DNA of 64,000 bases from Saccharothrix carnea (lineage in GTDB: Bacteria; Actinomycetota; Actinomycetes; Mycobacteriales; Pseudonocardiaceae): contig NZ_PYAX01000003.1 of the NCBI RefSeq assembly GCF_003014735.1, positions 682,001 through 746,000 on the forward strand, written 5' to 3'. Both the position numbers and the translations under genes were made by a program. How positions within the stretch are numbered: the stretch's first letter is position 1; each line of letters starts with the position of its first letter. Under the pieces are notes generated by a model that saw only the letters and a list, made by a program, of their open reading frames with translations, was not told where the DNA came from and did not search any database. Positions 7,378 to 15,822 of the stretch are shown piece by piece.

Positions 7378-10025
7378 GCGAGCAGGGCCAGGACTTCGTC
7401 GGCGTCCTCGACGCGGCCCTGGGCGCGGAACAGGGTGAGTGCTCGTTGCCGTGCGTCGCGTGCTTCGTCGTGCCGGCCCACGGCGGCGAGCACGTCGCCG
7501 AAGTGCCGCAGCACGCTGGCCTCCTCGTAGGAGTTGTCCAGCTGCCGGTACAGCTTCAACGCGTGCCGGTAGTGCTCGACCGCGTCCGCGTCACGCCCGT
7601 GGTGGTGGGCGATGTAGCCGAGGCTGTCCGAAGTGGCCGCTTCACCTTCGACGTGGCCGAGTTCCCCGCTGAGCGCCAACGCTTCCCGGCAGTGCTCCTC
7701 GGCACGCACGTAGTCGCCGAGCCGCGCCATCCGGAAGCCGACGTCGTTGAGCGCCTCCGCCACGCGCACCGGGATGTCCAACGCGCGGAACAGCTCCAGC
7801 TGCGCCTGCGCGTGCTCCAACGCGCCGGCGACGTCACCCCGGCGTTCCATCGCCCATGCCATGGCGCGGTGCGCGGCGGCCTTGCCGTAGTCGTCCTCCA
7901 CCAGCTCCAACGACCGGCGCAAGTGGTGGTCGCCCTCGTCGTAACGGCCGACGTCGGCCAGCGCCATGCCGAGGAACTTGTGCGCGGAAACCTGCTTGAA
8001 CCGGTCCTGGAGGGCGTCGGCGGCCACCAGCGCGGCACCCCAGACCTCGATGTCCTCGGCCGCGTGACCGCGGCGCAGGTGGTAGTTCGTCAACGCCCAC
8101 GCCAGGTGCCAGGCGACGTCGTGCCAGCGGTGGGCGCCGGCCAGCCGTTGGGCGGCCAGCAGCGACTCGTGCTCGGCGTCGAACCAGTCCATCGCGGCGG
8201 TGACGTCGGCCAATGGCGCCGGGTCGCCGTCCGGTGGGGTGATCGGCGGGCGGTGCGGCTCGATCAGCCGGTCACCGTTGTGCGCGGTGGCGGCGAAGTA
8301 CCCGATGAACGCCTTGAGGTTCGCGTCGGCGTGCGCGGGCCCGACCTCGGCGGCGTAGAGGCGGACGAGGTCGTGCATCCGGTAGCGGCCAACCCGGTGC
8401 TGCTGCACCAGGTGCGCGGCTTCGAGTTCGCGGAGCAGCCGGCGCGTGTCGGCCCGGCCGGTGAGGGCGGTGATCGCCTTCAGGCTCAGGTCCGGCGCGG
8501 AGGTCAGGCCGATCAGCCCGAACAGCTCCTCCGCCTCGGGGCTGAGCACCCGTAACGAGCAGGCGAACACCGTGCGGAGGTCGGCGCTGAGGTCGTCCAG
8601 CGCGTCGAGCCGCTGGTCCTTCAGCTCCTCGGTGAGCGCGGACAGCGGCAGGTCCGGCTGCGTCACGGCACGGGCCGCGATGATGCTCAACGCCAGCGGC
8701 AGGCCGCCGCACAGCTCCAGCAGCTCGCGGGTGACGTCCGGCTCCGCCTCGACCCGTTCCGCGCCGAGGCGGGAGACGAGGAACGCGCGGGACTCGTGCT
8801 CGTCCAGCACGTCCAGCACGACCGAACGCGCGCCGTGCGCGGTGAGCAGGCCGAGCAGCTGCAACCGGCTGGTGATCAGCACGGTGCAGTGCGCGCCACC
8901 CGGCAGCAGGGGCGTGACCTGGGTCGTGTCACGGGCGTTGTCCAGCACGACGAGCATCCGCTTGTCGGCGACCAGGCTGCGGTAGAGGGCGGCCTGGGCG
9001 TCGAGGTCGGCGGGCGGGTCGCCGACACCGAGGGCTTCGAGGAAGCCGCGCAGCGCGTTCTGCGGCGTGACGGGGTCGCCGACCGGGTCGAAGCCGCGCA
9101 GGTTGACGTAGAGCTGGCCGTCCGGGAACTCGTCCGCGTGCTGGTGCGCCCAGTGCAGCGCCAACGCCGTCTTGCCGATACCGCCCGCACCGCCGATCGC
9201 GGTGATCACGACGGTCGACGACGGCTCGGTGAGATCGGCGATCTCCTTCTCCCGCCCGGTGAACCACCGTTGCGGCGCGGGCAGCTGCCGCGGCACGGCC
9301 TTCGTGGTCTCCGGCGGTGCTTGCTGACCTAGAAGTCGCAGGTAGAGGTCTTGCAGCGGGGTGCCGGGGTCGGTGCCCAGCTCGTCGGCGAGGGTGCGGC
9401 GCAACGCGTCGTAGTGCCGCAGCGCCTCCGACGACCGGCCGCTGCGGTGCAGGGCGAGCATCAACTGGCCGGCGAGGCGTTCGTCCAGCGGGTGCGCCTG
9501 CGTCGCGTCGCGGAGGGCGGGCAGCAGGGCGGCGTGGTCGCCGAGCCGGATCGCCACGTCGTTGCGGTCGAGTTCGACGGCCGCCCGTTCGGCCTGCAAC
9601 GACTCCCTGACCTGGGCGAACCACGGCGAGTCCAGCCCGTCCAACACCTCGCCGCGCCACAGCCGCAACGCCCGGTCGTACAGCTCGGCGGCCTGGTCGT
9701 CCGGCGCGGTGCGCGCCCGCTTGGCCAGGGCGCGGAACTCGACCAGGTCGATCCGGTCGGTCTCCAGCAGGTAGCCGCCCGGACGGCGCCGGATGTCGAT
9801 CCCGGCCGACCGCAGCTTGGACACGTACCCGTACAGGGTTTCCTTCGCCCGCAACGGCGGCCGATCGCCCCAGACGCGGTCGACGAGCCGTTCCGCGGGC
9901 ACCGGCCGACCGGCTTCCAGCAACAACGCCGCCAGCACGCCGCGCCGGCGGGTGTGGCCGATGTCGAGGTCGGCGCCGCCGACGCGGGCCCGGACACCAC
10001 CGAGCAGCCCGAAGTCCACGCCCAC
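7374..10025 (-). CDS. AfsR/SARP-family transcriptional regulator (SARP-NB-ARC-TPR)
   Basis: 883 residues. An OmpR-type winged-helix DNA-binding domain (about 1-95, VWGDRPPLRAKETLYGYVSKLR) is followed by a bacterial transcriptional activation domain (about 95-240), an NB-ARC ATPase with Walker A GGAGGIGKTALAL, and C-terminal TPR repeats (about 620-880). This is the AfsR architecture, usually a pathway activator. The start may be GTG 10025 or GTG 10019; the latter sits better behind GAGGGGGG. It is divergent from the sialidase gene, whose promoter carries 11-bp spaced heptads of SARP type, so local control of the sialidase is a natural guess. Confidence 0.9.
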   Translation of the reverse strand: MGVDFGLLGGVRARVGGADLDIGHTRRRGVLAALLLEAGRPVPAERLVDRVWGDRPPLRAKETLYGYVSKLRSAGIDIRRRPGGYLLETDRIDLVEFRALAKRARTAPDDQAAELYDRALRLWRGEVLDGLDSPWFAQVRESLQAERAAVELDRNDVAIRLGDHAALLPALRDATQAHPLDERLAGQLMLALHRSGRSSEALRHYDALRRTLADELGTDPGTPLQDLYLRLLGQQAPPETTKAVPRQLPAPQRWFTGREKEIADLTEPSSTVVITAIGGAGGIGKTALALHWAHQHADEFPDGQLYVNLRGFDPVGDPVTPQNALRGFLEALGVGDPPADLDAQAALYRSLVADKRMLVVLDNARDTTQVTPLLPGGAHCTVLITSRLQLLGLLTAHGARSVVLDVLDEHESRAFLVSRLGAERVEAEPDVTRELLELCGGLPLALSIIAARAVTQPDLPLSALTEELKDQRLDALDDLSADLRTVFACSLRVLSPEAEELFGLIGLTSAPDLSLKAITALTGRADTRRLLRELEAAHLVQQHRVGRYRMHDLVRLYAAEVGPAHADANLKAFIGYFAATAHNGDRLIEPHRPPITPPDGDPAPLADVTAAMDWFDAEHESLLAAQRLAGAHRWHDVAWHLAWALTNYHLRRGHAAEDIEVWGAALVAADALQDRFKQVSAHKFLGMALADVGRYDEGDHHLRRSLELVEDDYGKAAAHRAMAWAMERRGDVAGALEHAQAQLELFRALDIPVRVAEALNDVGFRMARLGDYVRAEEHCREALALSGELGHVEGEAATSDSLGYIAHHHGRDADAVEHYRHALKLYRQLDNSYEEASVLRHFGDVLAAVGRHDEARDARQRALTLFRAQGRVEDADEVLALLA

Positions 10026-10041
10026 CCCCCTCGACCAGCCG

Positions 10042-10073
10042 GTTCAAGGTTCATCCTAGGTTCGCTCACGTTC
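10042..10073. promoter_or_regulatory. SARP gene promoter region with GTTC direct repeats
   Basis: GTTC starts at 10042, 10049, 10060 and 10070; the 10049/10060 pair (GTTCATC, GTTCGCT) has 11-bp spacing resembling PhoP/AfsR-type boxes. TAGGAT on the minus strand (complement of 10053-10058) is a possible -10 for the SARP gene, about 28 bases before its start. The assignment is tentative. Confidence 0.3.
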
Positions 10074-10160
10074 GCCCGAGCAGGGTGTCCCCATGACCGC
10101 GGATAGGTGAAGTGACCCGGCGGAGTGCCCCACACCCCCCGCCGGTTTCGAGGGGTCGAC

Positions 10161-10277
10161 GTCCCGACCGGTGCTCCCCCTGCCGGTCGGGACGCCGCGG
10201 CGTGTCCGCCCCTTTCGAGAGGACGCGGTCACCTCACGCTCACGAGGACGGTCGACCTGGGGGCGGCCGTCCTCGTG
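10161..10277. other. two hairpins in the SARP-sialidase intergenic region
   Basis: GTCCCGACCGG (10161-10171) pairs perfectly with CCGGTCGGGAC (10183-10193), and CACGAGGACGG (10241-10251) with CCGTCCTCGTG (10267-10277). Each has 11-bp arms and a loop of 11-15 bases. They may insulate or attenuate transcription between the divergent genes. Apart from these and the flanking promoter sites, nothing else was recognised in 10026-10299. Confidence 0.45.
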
Positions 10278-10299
10278 TCCCGGTGCAGTGGCGTGGCGG

Positions 10300-10343
10300 C
10301 CGAAGTGGCGTGGAAGCCGGTTGGAAGCGCGGTTGCCTAGCCT
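10300..10343 (+). promoter_or_regulatory. predicted SARP-type operator and leaderless promoter of the sialidase gene
   Basis: Three heptads at 11-bp spacing, CCGAAGT (10300), TGGAAGC (10311) and TGGAAGC (10322), replace a -35 element. Nine bases after the last comes TAGCCT (10338-10343), a TANNNT -10, and six bases later the GTG start at 10350. The 7+4+7+4+7 layout and the distance to the -10 match known SARP operators. The rhs promoter has the same heptad and geometry. Confidence 0.65.
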
Positions 10344-10349
10344 GCGCCG

Positions 10350-13313
10350 GTGAGCAGACTTCTGGGGTTGGTGCTGGTCCTGGCGTTGATCACGCCGGTG
10401 CCCGCGTGGGGCGGTGGCGTGCCGGGTTCGCCGTCGTCCATCGGTGTCGAGCACGTCTTGTTCAAGGCCGGTACCGGCGGGTACGGGTGTTATCGGATCC
10501 CCGCGCTGGTGCGGACGGCGGCGGACACGCTGCTGGCGTTCGCGGAGGCCAGGGAGTCGCCGTCGTGCGCGGACCGCGGTGACATCGACATCGTCGTGCG
10601 GCGGTCGACCAACGACGGGCGGACGTGGGGACCCGCCCGGGTGGTGTTGAGCGGGGTGCCCGACGACTTGGAGAAGCCGTTCACCAGGGGCAACCCGGCG
10701 CCGGTGGTGGACCGGGAGACCGGGCGGGTGTTCCTGCTGTCCACGTCGAACGAGGCACTGCCCGGCGGCGTGCGGCTGCCGTGGGTCCAGCACAGCGACG
10801 ACGACGGGGTGACCTGGTCGGCGGCACGGCAGATCCCCGCGTCGTTCGACGGGACCACGCGCGGCTGGTTCGCCACCGGGCCGTCGCACGGCGTGCAGCT
10901 GCGCAGCGGGCGGCTGGTCGTGGGCGCGCACCAGGCCGTGGGCAACGTCGTGCGGGCCGGCGTCCTCTACAGCTCCGACCACGGTGAGACCTGGCAGGCG
11001 AGCCAGACGCCCGACTCGTTCGTCGAGGGCGAGGTCACGCCCGGCGAGATGTCCGTGGCCGAGCTGCCCAACGGCGACGTGCTGGTGCTGGGCCGCAACG
11101 ACATCGCCACCGGGCACCACCGCACCCGCGCCATCAGCACGGACGGCGGCACGACGGTGTCCGCCTCCACCCCGATCCCGAGCCTGGTCACGCCGGCCGT
11201 GCAGGGCGCGGTGCTGGCGCTGCGCAACGGGATCCTGCTGTTCTCCGGACCGTCCGACCCGCAGGACCGCGAGCTCATGCGCATCCGGTACTCGACCGAC
11301 GGTGGCGTCACGTGGGGCGCGGGCGGCCTGATCCACGCGAGCCGGGCCGGCTACTCGGACCTGGCCGAGCTGTCCACCGGCGAGATCGGGTTGCTGTACG
11401 AGGGCGGCCAGTCGTTCTCGGCGGACGAGATCCGGTTCAACCGGTTCACCACGCAGCAGGCGCAGGTCCCCGGCGGCACGAACCCGTCCGCGGACGCGAC
11501 ACCGACCGCCGGCCCCACGTCACCGGACACGACGGCGCACGCCAACGACGCCTACGTGCGCGGAACCGTGAACGCGGGCCTGACCGGCCAGGCCGACGTG
11601 CCGTACTCGCGGTCGCTGGACGTCGGCGCGCAGGACTTCACCGTCGAGACCTCGTTCCGGCACGGCGGGTCGACCGCCGCCCAGGCGTTGTTCTGGGGGT
11701 TCGGCCAGGGCGTGGAGGTGCCGCAGGTGTGGGCGCGGATCCAGTCCGGACGCCTGGTCGCCTGGGTGAGGGGAACGACCAGCGGTGCCACCGTGTCGTT
11801 GGACGGCGCCTACGCCGACAACGCCTGGCACAAGCTGACGCTGGCCCGCGTCGGCGACCGGGTCACCCTCACCGTGGACGGCGTGTCGGCGTCGGCGACG
11901 GGGGTGGTCGGCGCGGTGGCGAAGACGCGCACCGGGCTGCGGCTGGGGTCGCGGCTGGACGGCGCGGACCCGTTCTCCGGGGTGCTGAAGGACTTCGTCG
12001 TGCGCAAGGCGGGCGTCGCGGTGCTGAACCTGCCGTTCCAGGTGGTGGACGGCGCGGTGGCGCCCACCCGCACGAAGGTCGCGCTGACCGACGACCTCAC
12101 CGGGCACTGCCTGGCCGGCACGTTGCTCGGCGGGCACCGGCCGTTGGTGCCGGGCAAGACCGGGACGGCCCTGGACGTCGACGCCACGCGGCCGGGGGTG
12201 GAGGTGCCGTACTCGCCGGCGCTGGACCCCGGTGCGGGTGACTTCGCGTTCTCGTTGTGGTTCCAGCGCCAGGGCACGGTGAACCAGGCGCTGCTGTGGG
12301 CGTACGGGGCGACGACGGGCAAGCCGTCGGTGTGGGTGCGGGCACAGCCCGGCTCGGACCGGCTGTTCGGGTGGGTCGAGACCGATGCCGGGCACGTGTC
12401 CGTGGCGGTGACCGACACGTCGTCGGCGACGGCGTTCGGTGACGGCGCCTGGCACCAGCTGACGCTGCGCCGGGTCGGTGACCGGGTGGAGATGAGCGTC
12501 GACGGCGGCACCCCGGCCGTGGCGACCGGGTTGACCGGGTCGGTGTCCAGCACGCTCGGTGTGCGCGTCGGGTCGAAGCCGGACGGGACCGACGTGCTGG
12601 ACGGGCGGCTGGACGACGTCCGGCTGACCGTGGGCACGCGGGCGACGCTGTGGTGGGGCTTCGAGCACCAGAACACGCAGGCGCACGACGTCGTCCGCAC
12701 CCCGCCCGGCCCGGCGACGGCCGACGTGTCCGCGCACTGCCACCACTCGGCGGTGCAGGGCGGTGCGGTCACGACCACCGGCGTGAGCGGGCGCGGCTTG
12801 GCGTTCGACGGCGTGGACGACTCGGTGGTCGTGCCCTACCAGGCGTTGGACGGCGACTTCTCGATCGACTTCCGGATGCGGTACGTCGCGGGCACGACCG
12901 ACCAGGTCCTGGTGTGGGCCTACGACGTCGGTGCGACGGAGCGCTCGCTGTGGTTGCGCGCGCAGCCGGGCCAGGGCCGACTGCTGGCCCGGGTGCAGAC
13001 CGATGCGGGGCCGACGTCGGTCACGTCGGTGGGCGCGTTCGGGGACGGCCAGTGGCACCACGTCGTGCTGCGCCGGGTCGGCGGGACGCTGGAACTGCTG
13101 GTCGACGGCACGGTTCGCGGCAGTGCGGCGATCAAGGGCTCGCTCACGTACGGCGACACGTTCGCGGTGGACGGCCTGCGGCTGGGCGCGAGGCCGGACG
13201 GCGCCGACCGGTTCAAGGGCACGCTGGACGAGTTCCGGGTCCAGCGCGGTGGCACGACGATCACCCACCTGCCGTTCGAGGTGGTGACACCGGGACCGTT
13301 CGCCCGGGGGTGA
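10350..13313 (+). CDS. secreted sialidase (GH33-like) with three LamG/ConA-like domains
   Basis: 987 residues. A short Sec signal (about 1-24) precedes a six-bladed sialidase domain (about 30-375) with YRIPAL (the F/YRIP arginine motif) and Asp boxes STNDGRTW, SDDDGVTW, SSDHGETW and STDGGVTW. Three concanavalin/LamG-like beta-sandwiches of about 170 residues follow (about 400-565, 590-765, 800-980), each with a W-H-x-L/V-x-L-R strand and V-D-G-x turn. These are probably carbohydrate-binding. Expected function: extracellular release of sialic acid from host or environmental glycans. No ribosome binding site precedes the GTG, in line with a leaderless mRNA. The frame stays open after the TGA; see the next entry. 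Confidence 0.9.
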   Translation: MSRLLGLVLVLALITPVPAWGGGVPGSPSSIGVEHVLFKAGTGGYGCYRIPALVRTAADTLLAFAEARESPSCADRGDIDIVVRRSTNDGRTWGPARVVLSGVPDDLEKPFTRGNPAPVVDRETGRVFLLSTSNEALPGGVRLPWVQHSDDDGVTWSAARQIPASFDGTTRGWFATGPSHGVQLRSGRLVVGAHQAVGNVVRAGVLYSSDHGETWQASQTPDSFVEGEVTPGEMSVAELPNGDVLVLGRNDIATGHHRTRAISTDGGTTVSASTPIPSLVTPAVQGAVLALRNGILLFSGPSDPQDRELMRIRYSTDGGVTWGAGGLIHASRAGYSDLAELSTGEIGLLYEGGQSFSADEIRFNRFTTQQAQVPGGTNPSADATPTAGPTSPDTTAHANDAYVRGTVNAGLTGQADVPYSRSLDVGAQDFTVETSFRHGGSTAAQALFWGFGQGVEVPQVWARIQSGRLVAWVRGTTSGATVSLDGAYADNAWHKLTLARVGDRVTLTVDGVSASATGVVGAVAKTRTGLRLGSRLDGADPFSGVLKDFVVRKAGVAVLNLPFQVVDGAVAPTRTKVALTDDLTGHCLAGTLLGGHRPLVPGKTGTALDVDATRPGVEVPYSPALDPGAGDFAFSLWFQRQGTVNQALLWAYGATTGKPSVWVRAQPGSDRLFGWVETDAGHVSVAVTDTSSATAFGDGAWHQLTLRRVGDRVEMSVDGGTPAVATGLTGSVSSTLGVRVGSKPDGTDVLDGRLDDVRLTVGTRATLWWGFEHQNTQAHDVVRTPPGPATADVSAHCHHSAVQGGAVTTTGVSGRGLAFDGVDDSVVVPYQALDGDFSIDFRMRYVAGTTDQVLVWAYDVGATERSLWLRAQPGQGRLLARVQTDAGPTSVTSVGAFGDGQWHHVVLRRVGGTLELLVDGTVRGSAAIKGSLTYGDTFAVDGLRLGARPDGADRFKGTLDEFRVQRGGTTITHLPFEVVTPGPFARG

Positions 13314-13514
13314 TCAGGCGGGCCGGGCTTCGAGGGCGGCGAGGCCCTCGGTCAGCTTGCCGAGCAGCTGGCCGAGGGCCTCGCCGAGCACGAGCGTCAC
13401 GCCGTTGGTCACGCCGAGGACTTCGCTGCACTCGCCGACGAACACCTCGCCCTGGTCGTCCGGCAGCAGTTCGACGCGAGTGTCTGGGCCGAGTTCTTGA
13501 AGCGCAGCAAGTGA
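13314..13514. other. coding-like remnant between sialidase stop and terminator
   Basis: Directly after the sialidase TGA the same frame stays open for 66 codons to a TGA at 13512-13514. It reads as a helical peptide (LGQLAEQLAEGLAEHERHA..., ending WAEFLKRSK) but has no ATG, GTG or TTG at its beginning. The opposite strand is also open and coding-like, ending ...KLTEGLAALEARPA at 13314, again without a good start. It may be a decayed gene, a lost sialidase tail or a missed small protein. No family recognised. Confidence 0.3.
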
Positions 13515-13548
13515 GAACGGGCCGGGGCGTGGGTGCCCCGGCCCGTTC
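13515..13548. terminator. strong bidirectional terminator hairpin
   Basis: GAACGGGCCGGGGC (13515-13528) pairs perfectly with GCCCCGGCCCGTTC (13535-13548) across a six-base loop. It lies between the convergent sialidase and rhs-operon genes. There is no U-tract, as is common in high-GC actinobacteria. Confidence 0.75.
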
Positions 13549-13560
13549 TCCTGTCAGCGG

Positions 13561-15801
13561 CTAGATCCTGCGGTCCACGAACCTCGGGGTGCCGTTCGGG
13601 CTGCGGAAGGTGACCAGCCACGATTCGCCGTTGGCGTTGGCGAAGGGGACGGCGGTCGGGTCGGTGGCCGAGGGGTCCGAGATGCCCTCGATCAGCCAGG
13701 CCCAGTCGCCCCAGGTGTTGGAGCCGACCGAGGTCTCCCAGACGCGGTGGATCTCATTGTCGGTTCCCCGGACCACGACGGCGACTCGGCCCAGGGCCGG
13801 GTCGAGGACGGCGGACGGCGCACCTGCCGGGGCGACGGTGCCGGTGCCGACGTCGGTCCAGTCGCCCGGCCACGTGCCGGCGGCGTCCTGGAGCTTGGTG
13901 ACGATCGTGCCCGCCGCGCCCCGCACGAAGACCTGCAGCTGGTAGCCCGGCCGGACGACCACGGCGGGCGCACCGGACGAGCCGGCACCGCCCAGGTTGG
14001 TCCACGGGGACACCGAACCGTCGTGGTAGAACTGCACGCTCTTCACCACACCGGCACCGTCGAGACCGAAGATCCGGACACCGTCGCGGACCGTGACCAC
14101 GGTCAGGGCGCCGACCAGGTTCTGGTCGCCCAGGTTCCGCCAGAACGGCACGGTGCCCTTCTGCTGGTACACCCACAGCTTGCCGTCGACGTCGACGGCG
14201 AACTGGGCCGGCGTCCCGTCGGCCAGCTTCGCCACGGTCGGCGCGGCGGCCATCGAACCGCCGAAGTCCCTCCACGCGCCCCACGTCACCGCGCCGGCCG
14301 CCGTCTGGGTCACCGCCCACACGTCGCCGTCACGGCGCTGCGCCGTCACCTGGATGCGACCGTCCGACAGCTGCGCGATCGCGGGCTGCCCGGTGAACGC
14401 CTCGTTGCCCGAGATCACCGTCCACTGGATCGAGCCGAAGTTGTCCACATCGGACTGGTGGCCGTAGACGACCCGGCCCGCGTTGTCGGTGTAGGCGTAC
14501 TCCAGCGTGCCGACGCGCGCACCGGCGACCGGGGCGGCCTGGAACACCGTCGTGCGGCTGTTCTGCACCGTCGCCACCGCGGGCAGCGGCTCGGCGAACC
14601 AGCCCTGGAGGTCCACGATCACGTGCATGGTGTCGGAGCTGCCGTTGCGGATGCGGATCTTGCCGTCCGTGCCCGGCTTGAGCACGATCGAGTTGGTCCG
14701 GCGGCTGATGCCGTGGTCCATCATCGTCAGCCCCGGCTCGGGCTCGCCCAGCGGCCACGCCTTGACGTAACCGGCGGCCTCCGAGGTGGTCGTGATCGAC
14801 AGCAACGCGCCCGCGATCCCGCGGGTCGGCAGCCCGAACGTGCCGCCGACCTGCACGTCGAGGCTGCCGTTCGCGGCCACCGGCAGGCCCGCGCCCGCGG
14901 TGCGGGTGTTGATCAGACGGCCGTCGTTGGCCCGGAAGCCGCTGCCGGTGGTGGCGGAGCCGGTGAAGTAGCCCTCGACGTTCAGCATGAAGTGCGCGGC
15001 GGCGGTGCCCTTGTTGGTGAAGGTCACCTTGCCGTCCGCGCTCAGCTGCACGACCGCGGCCTGCTGCGTGGTGCCGGTCATGTAGTTCAGCACCGGCCGG
15101 GTGGCCAGGCCCGAGGGCGCGTAGGCCATCCAGCCCTTCGCCGACGCGCCCGGCACGGCCAGGTTCACGTACGCGGCGGACGCGCCGGCCGGGATGAGCC
15201 CGCCGGTCAGCGTCACGGTCCGGGTGCCGCCCGCCGGGATCGTCCCGGTGGACACGCCGAGACCGCTGCGCGTGTCGATCGTGCGGGTGTGCGCCACCGG
15301 CACGAACCCGCCGCCGTTGGTGCCCTGCGCGGACTTGAAGTAGCCGTGCACCTCGACCACGATGTGCGCCTTGCCCGCCGCCTGGTACACCGCGAGCTTG
15401 CCGTTCGCGCCGACCTTCACCGCGACGAACGCGGACAGGTCCTCACCCGGCCGGGCGGTGACGGCGGTGCCGTCCGCGCTGCGGGGCGTGCCGTCCGGCC
15501 ACAGCTCCAGCCACGTCTCCGCGGTCGGCGCGAGCACCACCACCCGCGCCATGACCGAACCGACACCGCTGGTCGGCACGCCGCCGATGCCGAGCACCGG
15601 GAACGTCGTGGTGGTCTCCGCACCGCGCTGGCCGGTCACCCCGCCCGTGCCGTCACGGGTGTCCAGCACGTGCGCGTGCCCGTTCAGCGAGACGTAGTCC
15701 CCGCCGCCGCCGGACGAATCCGCCTGGGCCGGTGGCGCGACCACCATCGCGAGCACTGCGGCGGCGACCGCCAGCAAGCCCACGCCGGATCTCTTGGACA
15801 A
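13561..15801 (-). CDS. secreted repeat protein with C-terminal lectin-like beta-propeller
   Basis: 746 residues from a TTG start at 15801, chosen because GAGGGG lies seven bases before it. A GTG five codons upstream (15816) has no binding site. A Sec signal ends near APPAQA. Three related domains of about 125 residues follow, each opening with a DTR/NTR turn (HVLDTRDG, RTIDTRSG, RLINTRTA). The last about 320 residues repeat a tryptophan-rich blade (WRNLGD, SPWTNLG, WPGDWTDVG, TWGDWAWL), resembling PLL/tachylectin-type propellers. It starts about 20 bases after the rhs stop with no terminator between, so it is the second gene of that operon. It may bind surface glycans with or for the RHS protein. 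It does not look like a cytosolic immunity protein. Confidence 0.75.
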   Translation of the reverse strand: MSKRSGVGLLAVAAAVLAMVVAPPAQADSSGGGGDYVSLNGHAHVLDTRDGTGGVTGQRGAETTTTFPVLGIGGVPTSGVGSVMARVVVLAPTAETWLELWPDGTPRSADGTAVTARPGEDLSAFVAVKVGANGKLAVYQAAGKAHIVVEVHGYFKSAQGTNGGGFVPVAHTRTIDTRSGLGVSTGTIPAGGTRTVTLTGGLIPAGASAAYVNLAVPGASAKGWMAYAPSGLATRPVLNYMTGTTQQAAVVQLSADGKVTFTNKGTAAAHFMLNVEGYFTGSATTGSGFRANDGRLINTRTAGAGLPVAANGSLDVQVGGTFGLPTRGIAGALLSITTTSEAAGYVKAWPLGEPEPGLTMMDHGISRRTNSIVLKPGTDGKIRIRNGSSDTMHVIVDLQGWFAEPLPAVATVQNSRTTVFQAAPVAGARVGTLEYAYTDNAGRVVYGHQSDVDNFGSIQWTVISGNEAFTGQPAIAQLSDGRIQVTAQRRDGDVWAVTQTAAGAVTWGAWRDFGGSMAAAPTVAKLADGTPAQFAVDVDGKLWVYQQKGTVPFWRNLGDQNLVGALTVVTVRDGVRIFGLDGAGVVKSVQFYHDGSVSPWTNLGGAGSSGAPAVVVRPGYQLQVFVRGAAGTIVTKLQDAAGTWPGDWTDVGTGTVAPAGAPSAVLDPALGRVAVVVRGTDNEIHRVWETSVGSNTWGDWAWLIEGISDPSATDPTAVPFANANGESWLVTFRSPNGTPRFVDRRI

Positions 15802-15822
15802 CTCGTTTCCCCTCACTCGGAA

